NCBI RefSeq assembly: GCF_049306965.1
Contig: NC_133184.1
Coordinates: forward strand, 492,501 to 556,500
Origin: Danio rerio
Lineage: Eukaryota > Chordata > Actinopteri > Cypriniformes > Danionidae
Direction: 5' to 3'
Length of the DNA stretch: 64,000 bases
Below the pieces are notes generated by a model. The model had not been told where the DNA came from. It saw only the letters and a program-made list of their open reading frames with translations, and did not search any database. The translations under genes were made by a program, and so were the position numbers. Each line of letters opens with the position of its first letter. Position 1 is the first letter of the stretch. This document shows positions 22,113 through 33,300 of the stretch, in pieces.

Positions 22113-25100
22113 CTGCAGAGAGAGTATTATACTGTCATAATAACATTTGTTCTCTTTCGGTAAGTTTTTAGGAATTACACAGTCTTTTTTATTATTTCAA
22201 ACAACTAAAATGTCAATAAAAGTCACTTTTCAGTGTAGAGTTGAATTCTCAACTTCAGAAGTGGACAGAGCAGAGATCAACATCCCATAATGCAGTTCAC
22301 CACCGCAAATAAACACGCTAAATGCGAAAAATGTTCAGATAATGTTTACAATGTGGTTAAACTCTGCAGTGATTTAAATCTCATGTGTTCTGAACTGCGG
22401 TGTCTGGTCAATTCTGCCATAATACAGAGTCACACATTATGAATTTGATGCGGAAACAGTAATATACCAAAGCAGACTGAACGCGCAAAATCACCACCTG
22501 ACACTAGATAGTGCTTAATGAACTTGCAAGTCATGATTATAAAGGTTTAATGACAGTCTTATGAACACTCCAAATACAGTCTTAATGTTTCCTGCATTTG
22601 TACCAAATAAATTTTTTGAGCAGACTGAATGCGCAAAACCACCACCTGACACCAGATGGCATTTCTTGAACTTGAAAGTCATGATTATAAAGGTTTAATG
22701 ACAGTCTTATGAACACTCCTTCAAGTATATTGCTATTATATTTTTTTATTTCCACATTCATACCAATGAATAGCAATTTTTTGAGCAAACTGAATGTGCA
22801 AAATCACCACCTGACATGATGGTGCTTAATGAACCTGCAAATCATGATTATAAAGGTTTAATTACAGTCTTATGAACACCCCTTGAAGTGCAGTGTTACA
22901 TAATGTTTTTCGAATTCATGCCAAAACGATTTTGACCAGACTGAACGTGCAAAATCACCCCCTGACACTAGATGGTGCTTTATGAACTTGCAAGTCATGA
23001 TTATAAAGGCTTAATGACAGTCTTATGAACCCCTTGAAGTGCAGTGTTGCCTAACGTTTTTCTCCATTCCCGCCAAGGCGATTTTGTGAGCAGACTGAAC
23101 GTGCAAAATCACCACCTGATACTAGATAGTGCTTCATGAACTTGCAAGTCATGATTATAAAGGTTTAACGACAGCCTTGTGAACACCCTTGGAAGTGCAG
23201 TGTTACGTAAGGTTTTTTTCGAATTCACGCCAAAGCGATTTTTTGACCAGACTGAACATGCTAAATCACCACATGACACTAGATGGTGCTTTCTAAACTT
23301 GCAAGTCATGATTATAAAGGCTCAATGACAGTCTTATGAACCCCTTGAAGTGTAGTGTTGCATAATGTTTTTCCGCATTCACACCAAGGCGATTTTGTGA
23401 GCAGACTGAACACGCAAAATCACCACCCGACACTAGATAGCGCTTCATAAACGTGTAAGTCATGATTATAAAGGTTTAACGACAGCCTTGTGAACACCCC
23501 TTCAAAAACAGTCTTAACAATGCTATCACAACGTTTTTTTCCGCATTCATACCAAAGCAATTTTTTTGAGCAGACTGAACGTGCAAAATCACCCCCTGAC
23601 ACTAGATGGTGCTTTCTGAACTTGCAAGTCATGATTATAAAGGCTCAATGACAGTCTTATGAACCCCTTGAAGTGTAATGTTGCATAACGTTTTTCCGCA
23701 TTCACACCAAGGCGATTTTGTGAGCAGACTGAACACGCAAAGTCACCACCCGACACTAGATAGCGCTTCATAAACGTGCAAGTCATGATTATGAAGGTTT
23801 AACGACAGCCTTATGAACACCCCTTTAAAAACAGTCTTAACAATGCTATCACAACGTTTTTTTCCGCATTCATACCAAAGCAATTTTTTGACCAGACTGA
23901 ATGCGCAAAATCACCACCTGACACTAGATGGTGCTTAATGAACTTGCAAGTCATGATTATAAAGGTTTAATGACAGCCTTACGAACACTCCAAATACAAT
24001 GCTATCATAACGTTTTTTTCCGCATTCATACCAAAGCGATTTTTTGAGCATATTGAACGTGCAAAATCACCACCTGACACTAGATGGTGCTTTATGAACT
24101 TGCAAGTCATGATTATAAAGGCTTTATGACAGTCTTATGAACACCCCTTCAAATACAGTCTTAACAATGCTATAATAACATTTTTTTCCGCATTCATGCC
24201 AAATCGATTTTTTTGAGCAGACTAAATGCGCAAAATCACCACCTGACACTAGATGGTGCTTAATGAACATGCAAGTCTTGATTATAAAGGTTTAACGACA
24301 GCCTTACGAACACTCCGAATACAATGCCTTTGTAACGTTTTTTTCCGCATTCATACCAAAGCGAGTTTTTGAGCATATTGAACGCGCAAAATCACCCCCT
24401 GACACTAGATGGTGCTTTATGAACTTGCAAGTCATGATTATAAAGGCTTAATGACAGTCTTATGAACCCCTTGAAGTGCAGTGTTGCATAACGTTTTTCC
24501 GCATTCACACCAAGGCGATTTTGTGAGCAGACTGAACACGCAGTCACCACCCGACACTAGATAGTGCTTCATAAACGTGTAAGTCATGATTATAAAGGTT
24601 TAACGACAGCCTTACGAACACTCCTTCAAATACAGTCTTAACAATGCTATCACAACGTTTTTTTCCGCATTCATACCAAAGCAATTTTTTGAGCAGACTA
24701 AATGCGCAAAATCACCACCTGACACTAGATATATATAGTGCAGTTGTACCTGAAGCCCTTGTGGCAGGTGGAGCACACGTGTTTGCCCTCGCCCAGCTCC
24801 AGCGCCTGGTGATTCAGCAGATGAGCTGACGTGCGGAATGCTTTTCCACATTTATCACACTTAAAGGGCCGTTCCCCGGTGTGCAGACGCAGGTGAATGA
24901 TGAGTCCGGCTTTCTGTGTGAACGCTCGGTCACACAGTGTGCACTGGAAGGGCTTCTCACCTGTGGGACAAATAACAGCTTATATTGTTGATCCTGTTTC
25001 TGGTCCAAATATCTGAACATCCTTAAATCAAGAAGCATTTTAGAGACAGGCAAAAAATATTGTCTTGTTTTCAGAAATAATACATACATATATGTACACA

Positions 25101-25904
25101 GGTGTTGGACAATGAAACTGGAACACTGGCCAATTTAGTGTTGGTAATGTTTAGTTGTAGGTCTGATAGATAAATGTGACCTTCCTGAAATTCATTCTTC
25201 CTAAGCTCGGAGTAGAGCCGCTGCTCCTCCACATCCAGAGAAGTCAGCTGAGGTGGCTTGACGCCTACCTAGGGAGGTGTTCCTGGCATGTCCCACCAGG
25301 ACAGGCCTCAGGGAAGACCCAGGACACGCTGGAGGGACTATGTCTCTAGGCTGGCCTGGGAACGCCTCGGGATCCCCCCGGAGGAAGTCTCTTGGAGAAG
25401 GGAAGTCTGGAGTTTTCTCCTAAGACTGCTGCCCCCGTGACCCGACCCCGGATAAGCAGATGAAAATGACATGACATGAAACCCAATATGTTTTGCTTGT
25501 CTAATAAATGGCTCTTGATTTTAGCCTTTTTAGATATTTAGACTAGAAAGAAGACCAAACTCTGAGTAAGAAAAGCATTCACTGCAGTGTTCCTGACCTG
25601 TGTGGAGCCTGCTGTGGGTCTTCAGGTGTGACGCGCGGCCGAAGCACTTGTTGCAGTCGGGGCATTTGAAGGGTTTCTCCCCCGTGTGGATGGTCTTGTG
25701 GCGCATCAGCTGCGACGACTGCATGAACATCTTGGAGCAGACGCTGCACTTGTACTTGCGCTCTCCGGAGTGCGAGCGCAGATGGAGAGCCAGGTGAGAG
25801 GACGAGATGAAAGTTTTGGAGCAGAGCCGGCAGGTGTGGGGCTTCTCTCCAGCATGGCTGCGTTTGTGGAGCACCAGAGAGCGAGGCTTGGAGGAGTGGG
25901 ACAT
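21755..25904 (-). CDS. C2H2 zinc-finger protein, three visible coding exons
   Basis: Exons on the minus strand: 25904-25598, 24960-24750 and 22112-21755, with GT/AG junctions that keep frame (876 nt, 291 residues). Exon A has three intact fingers (CRLC, CSVC, CPDC) joined by GEKP/GER linkers. Exon B has CTLC, then CDKC without a proper second histidine, then the first half of CSTC. Exon C completes that finger (LKHHEKSH), has a degenerate CSVC finger and a good CKVC finger. It ends in an acidic EEEED stretch and a basic tail. C2H2 arrays usually bind DNA; no specific orthologue was recognised. The ATG at 25904 is the first in frame, but a splice-acceptor-like TTCCTCAG just upstream suggests another 5' exon, so the N-terminus may be incomplete. 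Confidence 0.82.
22452..24735. repeat. 160-bp tandem array filling the last zinc-finger intron
   Basis: About 15 further units. Two unit types, one with CCTTGAAGTGCAGTGTTGC and one with AACAATGCTATCACAACG, alternate in places, giving near-identical dimers of about 320 bp (23270-23590 and 23590-23910). The block stops about 15 bp from the exon B donor. Intron bases 22113-22451 are not array; 22205-22300 resembles sequence near 54170-54230. Confidence 0.92.
24750..24960 (-). CDS. Zinc-finger gene exon B (fingers 4-5 and half of 6)
   Basis: Starts at GTGAGAAG after CCCACAG, completing the TGEKP linker. It ends CTTCAG|GTACAA inside a finger, after CSTCHKGF. The tandem array begins about 15 bp beyond this donor. 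Confidence 0.85.
24990..25590. mobile_element. MITE family A split by a LINE 3' end and other sequence
   Basis: Left arm at 24990-25085 (GGTCCAAATATCTGAACATC) and right arm at 25490-25590 (TAAGAAAAGCATTCACTGCA) are the two halves of family A. Between them, about 25200-25470 ends a teleost LINE (GGAACGCCTCGGGATCCCC, CTGCTGCCCCCGTGACCCG). It sits in the zinc-finger intron between exons A and B. Confidence 0.65.
25598..25904 (-). CDS. Zinc-finger gene exon A (fingers 1-3)
   Basis: Opens [17 protein letters not shown], which looks like the histidine half of a further finger whose cysteines would lie upstream. Three complete C-x2-C-x12-H-x3-H fingers follow. The donor CAG|GTCAGG splits the HTGEKP linker. 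Confidence 0.85.
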
Positions 25905-26264
25905 GATGGAGGACTGAGGAAACCATCACACCTGATGATGGCGACAACAAACATTGAGTTAAAGGGGATCTGTTATGCATTTATACTACCCATTTTACCT
26001 GTACCAAATGTGTTTGGGCTGTGGGGGAAACCGGAGCACCCGGTGGAAACCCACACGAACTATACTAACCATATACTTTACTATTATGAGTTTTAAACCC
26101 AGAAGTGTCCGGTGTGAAATTGCCTGTGAAACAGGGCTTGTGTTCTTTTTTTCTTGGTAAGGAAAGTATATTTTATTTTTACTTTAGTAAGAACCTAAAA
26201 TCTCCTCATGATGGGATTCTTTTAATGATGCATTTGTAGATATTTCTTTGGTTTGCTGTAATTT

Positions 26265-26892
26265 CCACAGTCTAACAAAAACGACTGAGCCCAGAGTTAA
26301 ACTTGAATTTTTTTGGTTTGTCTGGAACATAATCTTGTTTTAAAAAGTAATGTTAAAATTAAAACAAGCTACATAAACTCATGCCAAAAAGAAAAACAAG
26401 ATTAATTTGTTACACCACTGGAAGATTATAGTTTATTCACTTTATTTTGGCTTATTTAAAAAAAAGAAAAAAGACAACAGTTTTGTCTTTTTAAAAAAAT
26501 AAAAAAAGAAAAGAAAATGCTACTTTATTTAAGAATTTTTAGATATTTAGACTTTCCTTTAAACCAGCCTAAGCTGATTGACTGGTTTGAGCTGGTGGTT
26601 TTAGAGGGGTTTTGGCCATTTCCAGGCTGGTTTCCAGCCATTTACAGTCTGGTCTTAGCTGGTCAGGCTGGAAAATGACCAGCTAAAACCAGCGTGCCCA
26701 GCCTGGTTTAAGATGGACATAGCTGGTTTTGGCTGGTCATCTCTCAGCCTGACCAGCTAAGAAATGGCCAAAACTCCACTAAAACCAGGCTGGCCGAACA
26801 GCTAAAACCAGATAACCAGCCTAGGCTGGTTTAATCAGTGTTTTTAGTATGGTAGAAACCAGACAAAACAATTTTATTTGCAGTGTAAATGC
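26265..26892. mobile_element. MITE family A with MITE family B inserted
   Basis: A diverged family A copy runs 26265-26555 up to TTTAGATATTTAGACTT, is broken by a family B element (26556-26846), and resumes at TAGAAACCAGACAAAACAAT to end TTTGCAGTG. Confidence 0.65.
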
Positions 26893-27015
26893 AGAACACA
26901 CATCTAAAAGGAGAGAATGTGTGAATCTCCATTCATTTCAATGTCTGCTTTGGTTAAAGCTATTTGTGTGCTGAAGTGTGGGAATAATAACACTTTATAA
27001 TGGTATACAAATGTA

Positions 27016-27095
<80 letters not shown>
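27016..27095. repeat. (TG)n(AT)n microsatellite
   Basis: Short TG run followed by about 33 AT units. Confidence 0.97.
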
Positions 27096-27099
<4 letters not shown>

Positions 27100-28369
27100 C
27101 ATATATACTGCATGTTTTTGAATACAAATCTTCAGCAAACGCAGAAAAAGATCATTAATTTAAGACAGAACTGTGTTGTTCAGGCCAGTTGTTTTTTATT
27201 TTATTTATTTTTTTATTTTGCAAATCTCCTTCTCGAAAACAGACATCATCATATGCAAACAAAAGCATTGATTACAGCGTATCCAGGCGTCTCTGTTTGG
27301 CTACTAAAGTGTACTTGTCAAGGGAGAATTACACAGTATAAATCATTTCCTAAGATGTCCGTGCTGTTTGTGATTGTGCAACATTACATCAACGAATGCA
27401 AAAGCGCAAACTCACCCCTTTAACCATCACGGAGAGAGAAACCATCAAATATGCACTGAGGATTTCCTGAAGATCACTTAAGCGTAACACTGCTGACGCC
27501 AATGAACTGAGCGCACATGAATGCAGAACAGCCAGTCAGCATTGTAATGTTAGTGAAAACCGCTCGACCTGACAGCGGTGTTATGGCAGTTACATCGCAT
27601 TTAACATCACTGTAAACAAAGGGAAATCAGTGCCTCTCTCCTGGAAGCGGACAGCAGCATGGATGCTGCCGTGCTATCAAAATAAAAGTAGCCCACAATT
27701 AAAAATTTATTTTTTTGCTGTTAGATAATCCTTTATAAACTATAATAAAAATATAAATAATATTAAATGTAGGATAGGTAGAGTAGGTTTTATATTCGAA
27801 CTTTTTCCTTAACATTTCAGAAAAGTAATAGTAAATCATATTAGCATTAGCCAAAAACTAAAGTGCAGCATTATTTACGGTAAGTTAATCAGTGCTAATG
27901 TTGTTTTGAAGTACATGCTAATGTTTTAGGTCATACATGCGATTTTGTTTTGTTTTTTACAGTCTTTCAGATCTATTCAAAGTAAACAAGAGACCATGTC
28001 ACAGGTTGTCAGTGATCGAATGTGCGAATATAAAACTTTACCTCATGTTTCACCTACAGTTATTTTCAGTGTTAATTTGTGTCTACCTTTAGTTTTTTTT
28101 CTGTTAAATGTTGTATAGGTTGTGTACTGTCCCATTCTTTATGTGTACCCCCTTTCTAACTATATTAAAAAGTACTGATATAGGAAGTAGCCTGATGCCT
28201 CATGCAGCTGAATTAAGCGCCTCAAGACCATCCATACCCGGGAGAAACCTTCACGCTCCCGCCTCCCAATAAGTTTTCCTTTCTTTGCAGTCACTCGTTT
28301 GGTTTAATTGAATCACTTTTATTGAAACTTAGTCATTCTGTGCACTCTAAGTAGAAGAGGAGTGTAGGT

Positions 28370-28511
28370 TTTGTTTTTGCAGAACAGGCTCTTTCTGGAG
28401 AACTGAAACTACATCCTCATTTATTCCGCCTCATCGCTGAGTTCGCGGCATTTGTGTTCCTGTGCGCGGTCAGTGAAGCCGCATCATGACCACAGTCGAC
28501 CGCCACTGAAG
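28370..28511 (+). other. Probable noncoding first exon of the sacsin-like gene
   Basis: The segment ends at a strong donor (GAAG|GTAAGA at 28511/28512) and lies upstream of the first coding exon on the same strand. It contains a seven-codon upstream ORF, ATG at 28486 to TGA at 28507-28509, stopping two bases before the donor. The 5' limit is a guess; splicing to 30266 is inferred. Confidence 0.5.
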
Positions 28512-28737
28512 GTAAGAGGATAGTGTGGAGTAAGGGGAGAAATTAAGACCAATTCAAAAGTTATTTATTTGTTATCTGTGTTTTACATGTTTTAAATGAT
28601 GATTGATTGTGGTTTATATTATAACTGCTGATGGTAGTGTTACACGTTATCCAGATAATACAAAACACTCAATAAGGTTATAATAAGTTAGTTTTCCCAA
28701 TATTCAGGATTATTAAATTGGATTATTTTTAAATATT

Positions 28738-29075
28738 TTATGGCGCAGTCACAGTGGGTAGCGATGTCGCCTCACAACAAGAAGGTCCGAGCCCCACCTG
28801 GGCCATTTTGCATGTTCTGCCTGCGTGGGTTTCCTCCGGGTGCTCCGGTTTCCCCCACAGTCCAAACACATGCAGTGTAGGTGAACTTAATAAGCTAAGT
28901 TGTCTGTAGTGTGTGTGTATGTGTGTGAATAAGAGGGTATATGTGTTTCCCAGAGATGGGTTGCAGCTGGAAGGGCATCTGCTGCGTAAAACATATGCTG
29001 GATAAGTTGGCGGTTCATTCCACTGTGGCATATTCAGATTAATAAAGGGACTAAGCCAAAAAGAAAATAAATTAA
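28738..29075 (+). repeat. DANA SINE, near full length
   Basis: Runs from TGGCGCAGTCACAGTGGGTA (tRNA-like head) through GGTTTCCTCCGGGTGCTCC to the tail GGGACTAAGCCAAAAAGAAA. It lies in intron 1 of the sacsin-like gene. Confidence 0.88.
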
Positions 29076-29387
29076 CGAATTAAAATATGTTATATTATTG
29101 ACTTAATGTCATCTGCAGACAAATTCTCTAAAAGATGATATTGTAAAGTTATGTAATTTAACAATACAAAAAACATTTTACTGAAAACACATTGCTTTTA
29201 ATGCAAAATCCAGGGGTTCCAAATGTTTAAAATTACTTGATATTTTTATTGGTTCTATTTCTTATACTTGTATTTTGTTCTTGCTTATGTACAGCACTTT
29301 GAACTATTATTGTGTACTCTGTAAAAAATCCTGGATGCCTTAATTTTTAAGCTGAATCAAAATAACCTTATGAGTCTACTAAACTTC

Positions 29388-29612
29388 ATTCATTCATTTT
29401 CGTTTTGGCTTAGTCCCTTTATTAATCTGGGGTCGCCACAGCGGAATGAACCGCCAACTTATCCAGTACATGTTTTACGCAGCAGATGCCCTTCCTGCTG
29501 CAACCCATCTCTGGGAAACATCCATACATTCTCATTCACACTCATACACTACGGACAATTTAGCCTACCCAATTCCCCTATAGCGCATGTGTTTGGACTT
29601 TTGGGGGAAACT
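29388..29612 (-). repeat. DANA SINE, 3' two thirds
   Basis: TTCATTTTCGTTTTGGCTTA through GGGGTCGCCACAGCGGAATG to GTGTTTGGACTTTTGGGGGA, reverse strand of DANA. It is 5' truncated. Confidence 0.85.
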
Positions 29613-30265
29613 GGAATTTGTCTTTATTTCTGTTGCACTTTTACAATGTAGATTGTGTCAAAGCAGTTTAACACAGATTAAGTAGCAATACACAGTGAGA
29701 ATCAGTCTTAAATTAAACTAAGATAGATTCTACTTTAAGTGGGTGTTTGGCTATAGTTGGTATTTACTGTATGTACAATTTTCTAAACTTTTCCACACCT
29801 CAGACTTTGCTGTTGTTGTCGTCAGTGCAACCAAACTATTATCGCCAAAGGCAAGCTTCCAATTCACTTCCTTAACAACCAGTTTTGCATTTTTTTTTCA
29901 TGCTAATCGAAACACACATCACATGACGGCTCATTTACCTCGCAAGGATGAAAATTGAGCCTGAATCCATCTGATCCATTCTGGTTTGTGCAAAGATATT
30001 TAGCTGTGGCATATAGCACATTATAACAGGCCTATGCAGATTAATAATCTGAGGACAAGCAGAGGTAGATCAACTTAATCCAAAGAACTGGACATAAAGA
30101 GTGATCCAGAAGACATGTAAAGACAAGAGCAGGCAACAGCGCCAGAAACTAGAAAATCAACTACACTGTTGTCAATCATAGTGTGCAGTGTGTAATCTGA
30201 ACAGCTTCATTTGTATATTCAGTCATTGTGTACAATTAGTAATCTGGTTGTCTTTTTTTAAACAG

Positions 30266-30322
30266 CTTTGTTTAAACACACAAGAAAACGAAAATGACGT
30301 CGAGGGAAAAGAAGAAAAAAAA
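30266..30322 (+). CDS. Sacsin-like exon 2: start codon exon
   Basis: Acceptor TTTTTTTAAACAG at 30265, then a short leader and ATG at 30294 encoding MTSREKKKK, ending AA|GTATGT. The coding part is only 29 nt. It joins exon 31712 in frame to give [11 protein letters not shown], the start of sacsin repeat 1. Confidence 0.85.
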
Positions 30323-33300
30323 GTATGTGTTTTATTTTACACAGCTACTGCTTGTCTCGTTCAGAGTTTCTGTCTTGTTTCTAGTGCAAAAATATCTAAT
30401 CCTTAAATCAAGAAGCGTTTTCTAGACAAGCAAAACATCCTGACTTGTTTCCAGAAAGTCCAAATTAAGTGAGTTTTTCCTTAAAACAAGAAAAATATTC
30501 TGACAATGGGGGGAGCAAAATTAAAAATCTTGTTTTCGCTTTGACATAAGAATATTTTGCTTAGCCTGTTTTCAGATTATTTGACTTATTTTAAGGAAAA
30601 AACTCACTTAATTTAAAGTAGTTTTTTATGAAAGAAAGACGAAACCTTTAGCTTGTCTAAAAGAATTGCTTCTTGATAAATAATTATTAAGCCGCCTTTC
30701 CACTGCGCACACATTTGGACACGACTGTTGGAATACACCCCCAATTTTCAGTGTTGTCGTGCACCATGGGAGAGAAGCTGTTTTGGCAGTGTCCGTAACT
30801 TTTTGATTTAGTGGCTAATTCGTATGAATTTGCACGATCTAATTCGTACAATTTAGTATGATTTGCTCATCCCCCGATGACGGTTGGGTTTAGGGGTGGG
30901 GTTAGGTGCCACGCCTCCTTTTTAAAATTGTACAATTTCGTACGACTGAACTCGTACGTATTCGAACGAATTAGCCACTAAACTGGCAAAACGTAAAATA
31001 CTTACGTTTTCTCGTGAGATCAGGCTGGAAATAACGTGCAAAAGAACTTCTGTTTTCCGTGTGTTCACCATAATTGAATAGACAAAGGATTGAATACTAG
31101 AAACTCATAGACTGCTAAATATTTTGGAGGGAATGTAGAGACAACATAAAAAAATAAATATTATTTTTATTACTCATTTATGAATAGAAATGTTTTTTTA
31201 ATATAGACCTTTTTCTTGTTAAAAAAATAACTAAAATACTTCTATTTCTCATCTCACGCGCACGAACCTGCTTGGGCAACACTGAAATACATCACATCCG
31301 GTCGGCTGGTCACATACGGTCTAGTCGCAGGAGTTCAAATATTTCAACGGATCCGCAGCTCACCGGATCCGAATTTTCCGCATACAGAGATGATCCAAGC
31401 TCCACGCAGCTCCCGTACTACTCTCCATTGGAAATAAATGACTTTTGGTCTGTCGCTTGTCATTTGTCGTGTGCAGTGGAAAGGAAGCTTTAGATATTTG
31501 CACTAGAAACAAGACGAAAACACCAAGAAAAGCATTTCTTACAGTGTATGCCTATAATGAGCTGAGTATTATCAGATTAAACATGTTGTTATCTGTGACT
31601 AATGTGTTTTATAAATCTCAAGCTCATTTTTTAAGTAGTCTATATTACACAGTGAACTTTCTGTTTGCTTTCTTTAAATAATTGTAATAAACTATACATT
31701 GTTTGATGCAGAAATAAGTTTGGTGCCACGTCTCCACCATTCATTGACTACTTGAAAGAGATTTTAAGAAGGTATCCAGATGGAGGACAAATACTGAAGG
31801 TAGGTCAAAAGGGGGAAAAAAGTATTGTAAAAATATCTAGGTAAGGAATGATGTACATCCAGCTGGTTCTTGCTAAATAAAGCTAGATGTACATTATTGA
31901 TGTATATTCCTGCTTATTCGCTAAGTTACAAAAATATACCATAAAATAACTGTGTTAAATTACAGAAATATACCGAAAAAAATAGGCGTTAAATTACAGA
32001 AATATACCATATAATAACGGCATTAAATTACAGAAATATACCATAAAATAACGGCGTTAAATTACAGAAATATACCATAAAATAATGGCGTTAAATTACA
32101 GAAATATACCATAAAATAATGGCGTTAAATTACAGAAATATACCATAAAATAACGGCGTTAAATTACAGAAATATACTGTTAATTAATGGCCATTAACAG
32201 AAAAAAGACCGTTAAGTTACAAAAATATACCATAAAATAACTGTGTTAAATTACAGAAATATACCGAAAAAAATAGGCGTTAAATTACAGAAATATACCA
32301 TATAATAACGGCATTAAATTACAGAAATATACCATAAAATAACTGCGTTAAATTTCAGAAATATACCGTAAAATAACGGCATTAAATTACAGAAATATAT
32401 CATAAAATAACGGCGTTAAATTACAGAAATATACTGGTAATTAATGGCCGTTAAATTACAAAAATATACTGAAAAATAACAGCATTAAATTACAGAAATA
32501 TACTGTTAAATAACGGCCATTAATTTACAGAAAATAACGGCCGTTAAATTACACTAATATACCATAAAATAACAGCGATATTTACAGAAATATATCGTAA
32601 AATAATGGCCATTCATTTAAAGAAAACAACGGAGGTTAAATTACAAAAATATACCATAAAATAACTGCGTTAAATTACAGAAATATACCGTAAAATAACA
32701 AATGTTAAATTACAGAAATGTCCTTAAATTTAAATTTCTGTAATATAATATCCCTAATTTTATGGTATATTTCTGTAATTTAATGGCCGTTATTTAACTT
32801 TTTTTTTCGGCATCCCAGCTAGATGAACATTCCTGCTTATTACCCAGCTACTTGAAAATGGCTGAACGTCTTAGTTCTGTACGTAACCCTCATTTCCTGA
32901 AGGAGGGAATGAAGACGTTCATGTCGAGTTGATCAACTAGGAGATTCGCTTAGAAGCACCAATCACTCTAATTTGTATAAAATCTCATTGCACATGTATA
33001 TAATGTACATTGTATAGGTGTACATTGACAATAAAAGGCATTCTATTCTAACATGCATTATTTAGTCACAAGATGGCACCAAACAGTCAGATACAGTAGC
33101 ATGACAGATAAGCATATAAATATGGATATGAATATATTCTTTAAAAAGTAGCATGATTGGTAGTATCATCTTGTCTGGCTCCGCCCCTGTTTTTAACAGT
33201 TTGGTGCCATCTAGTGTCTGAATAATGCACAAGTTAATGTATGTAACTCCATTCAGCCTGTTCCAATTCTGTCAGCTTTGCCTTTAGTTATTAAACAAAT

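Larger units (their letters stand above)
25905..28369. other. Region between the zinc-finger and sacsin-like genes
   Basis: Contains a minus-strand DANA fragment (25985-26060), nested MITEs (26265-26892) and a (TG)n(AT)n tract (27016-27095). The stretch 27100-28369 has no supported repeat or ORF and may hold upstream exons and promoters of both genes. Confidence 0.5.

Noticed and set aside
20420-24735. CRISPR-like array of regular repeats
   Set aside because: Units are 150-170 bp without distinct spacers, in a vertebrate gene; it is a tandem minisatellite.
22582-24851. Recurrent 60-90 codon minus-strand open frames beginning [12 protein letters not shown] or similar
   Set aside because: They are translations of the 160-bp tandem units and recur with the period of the array; there is no independent gene evidence.
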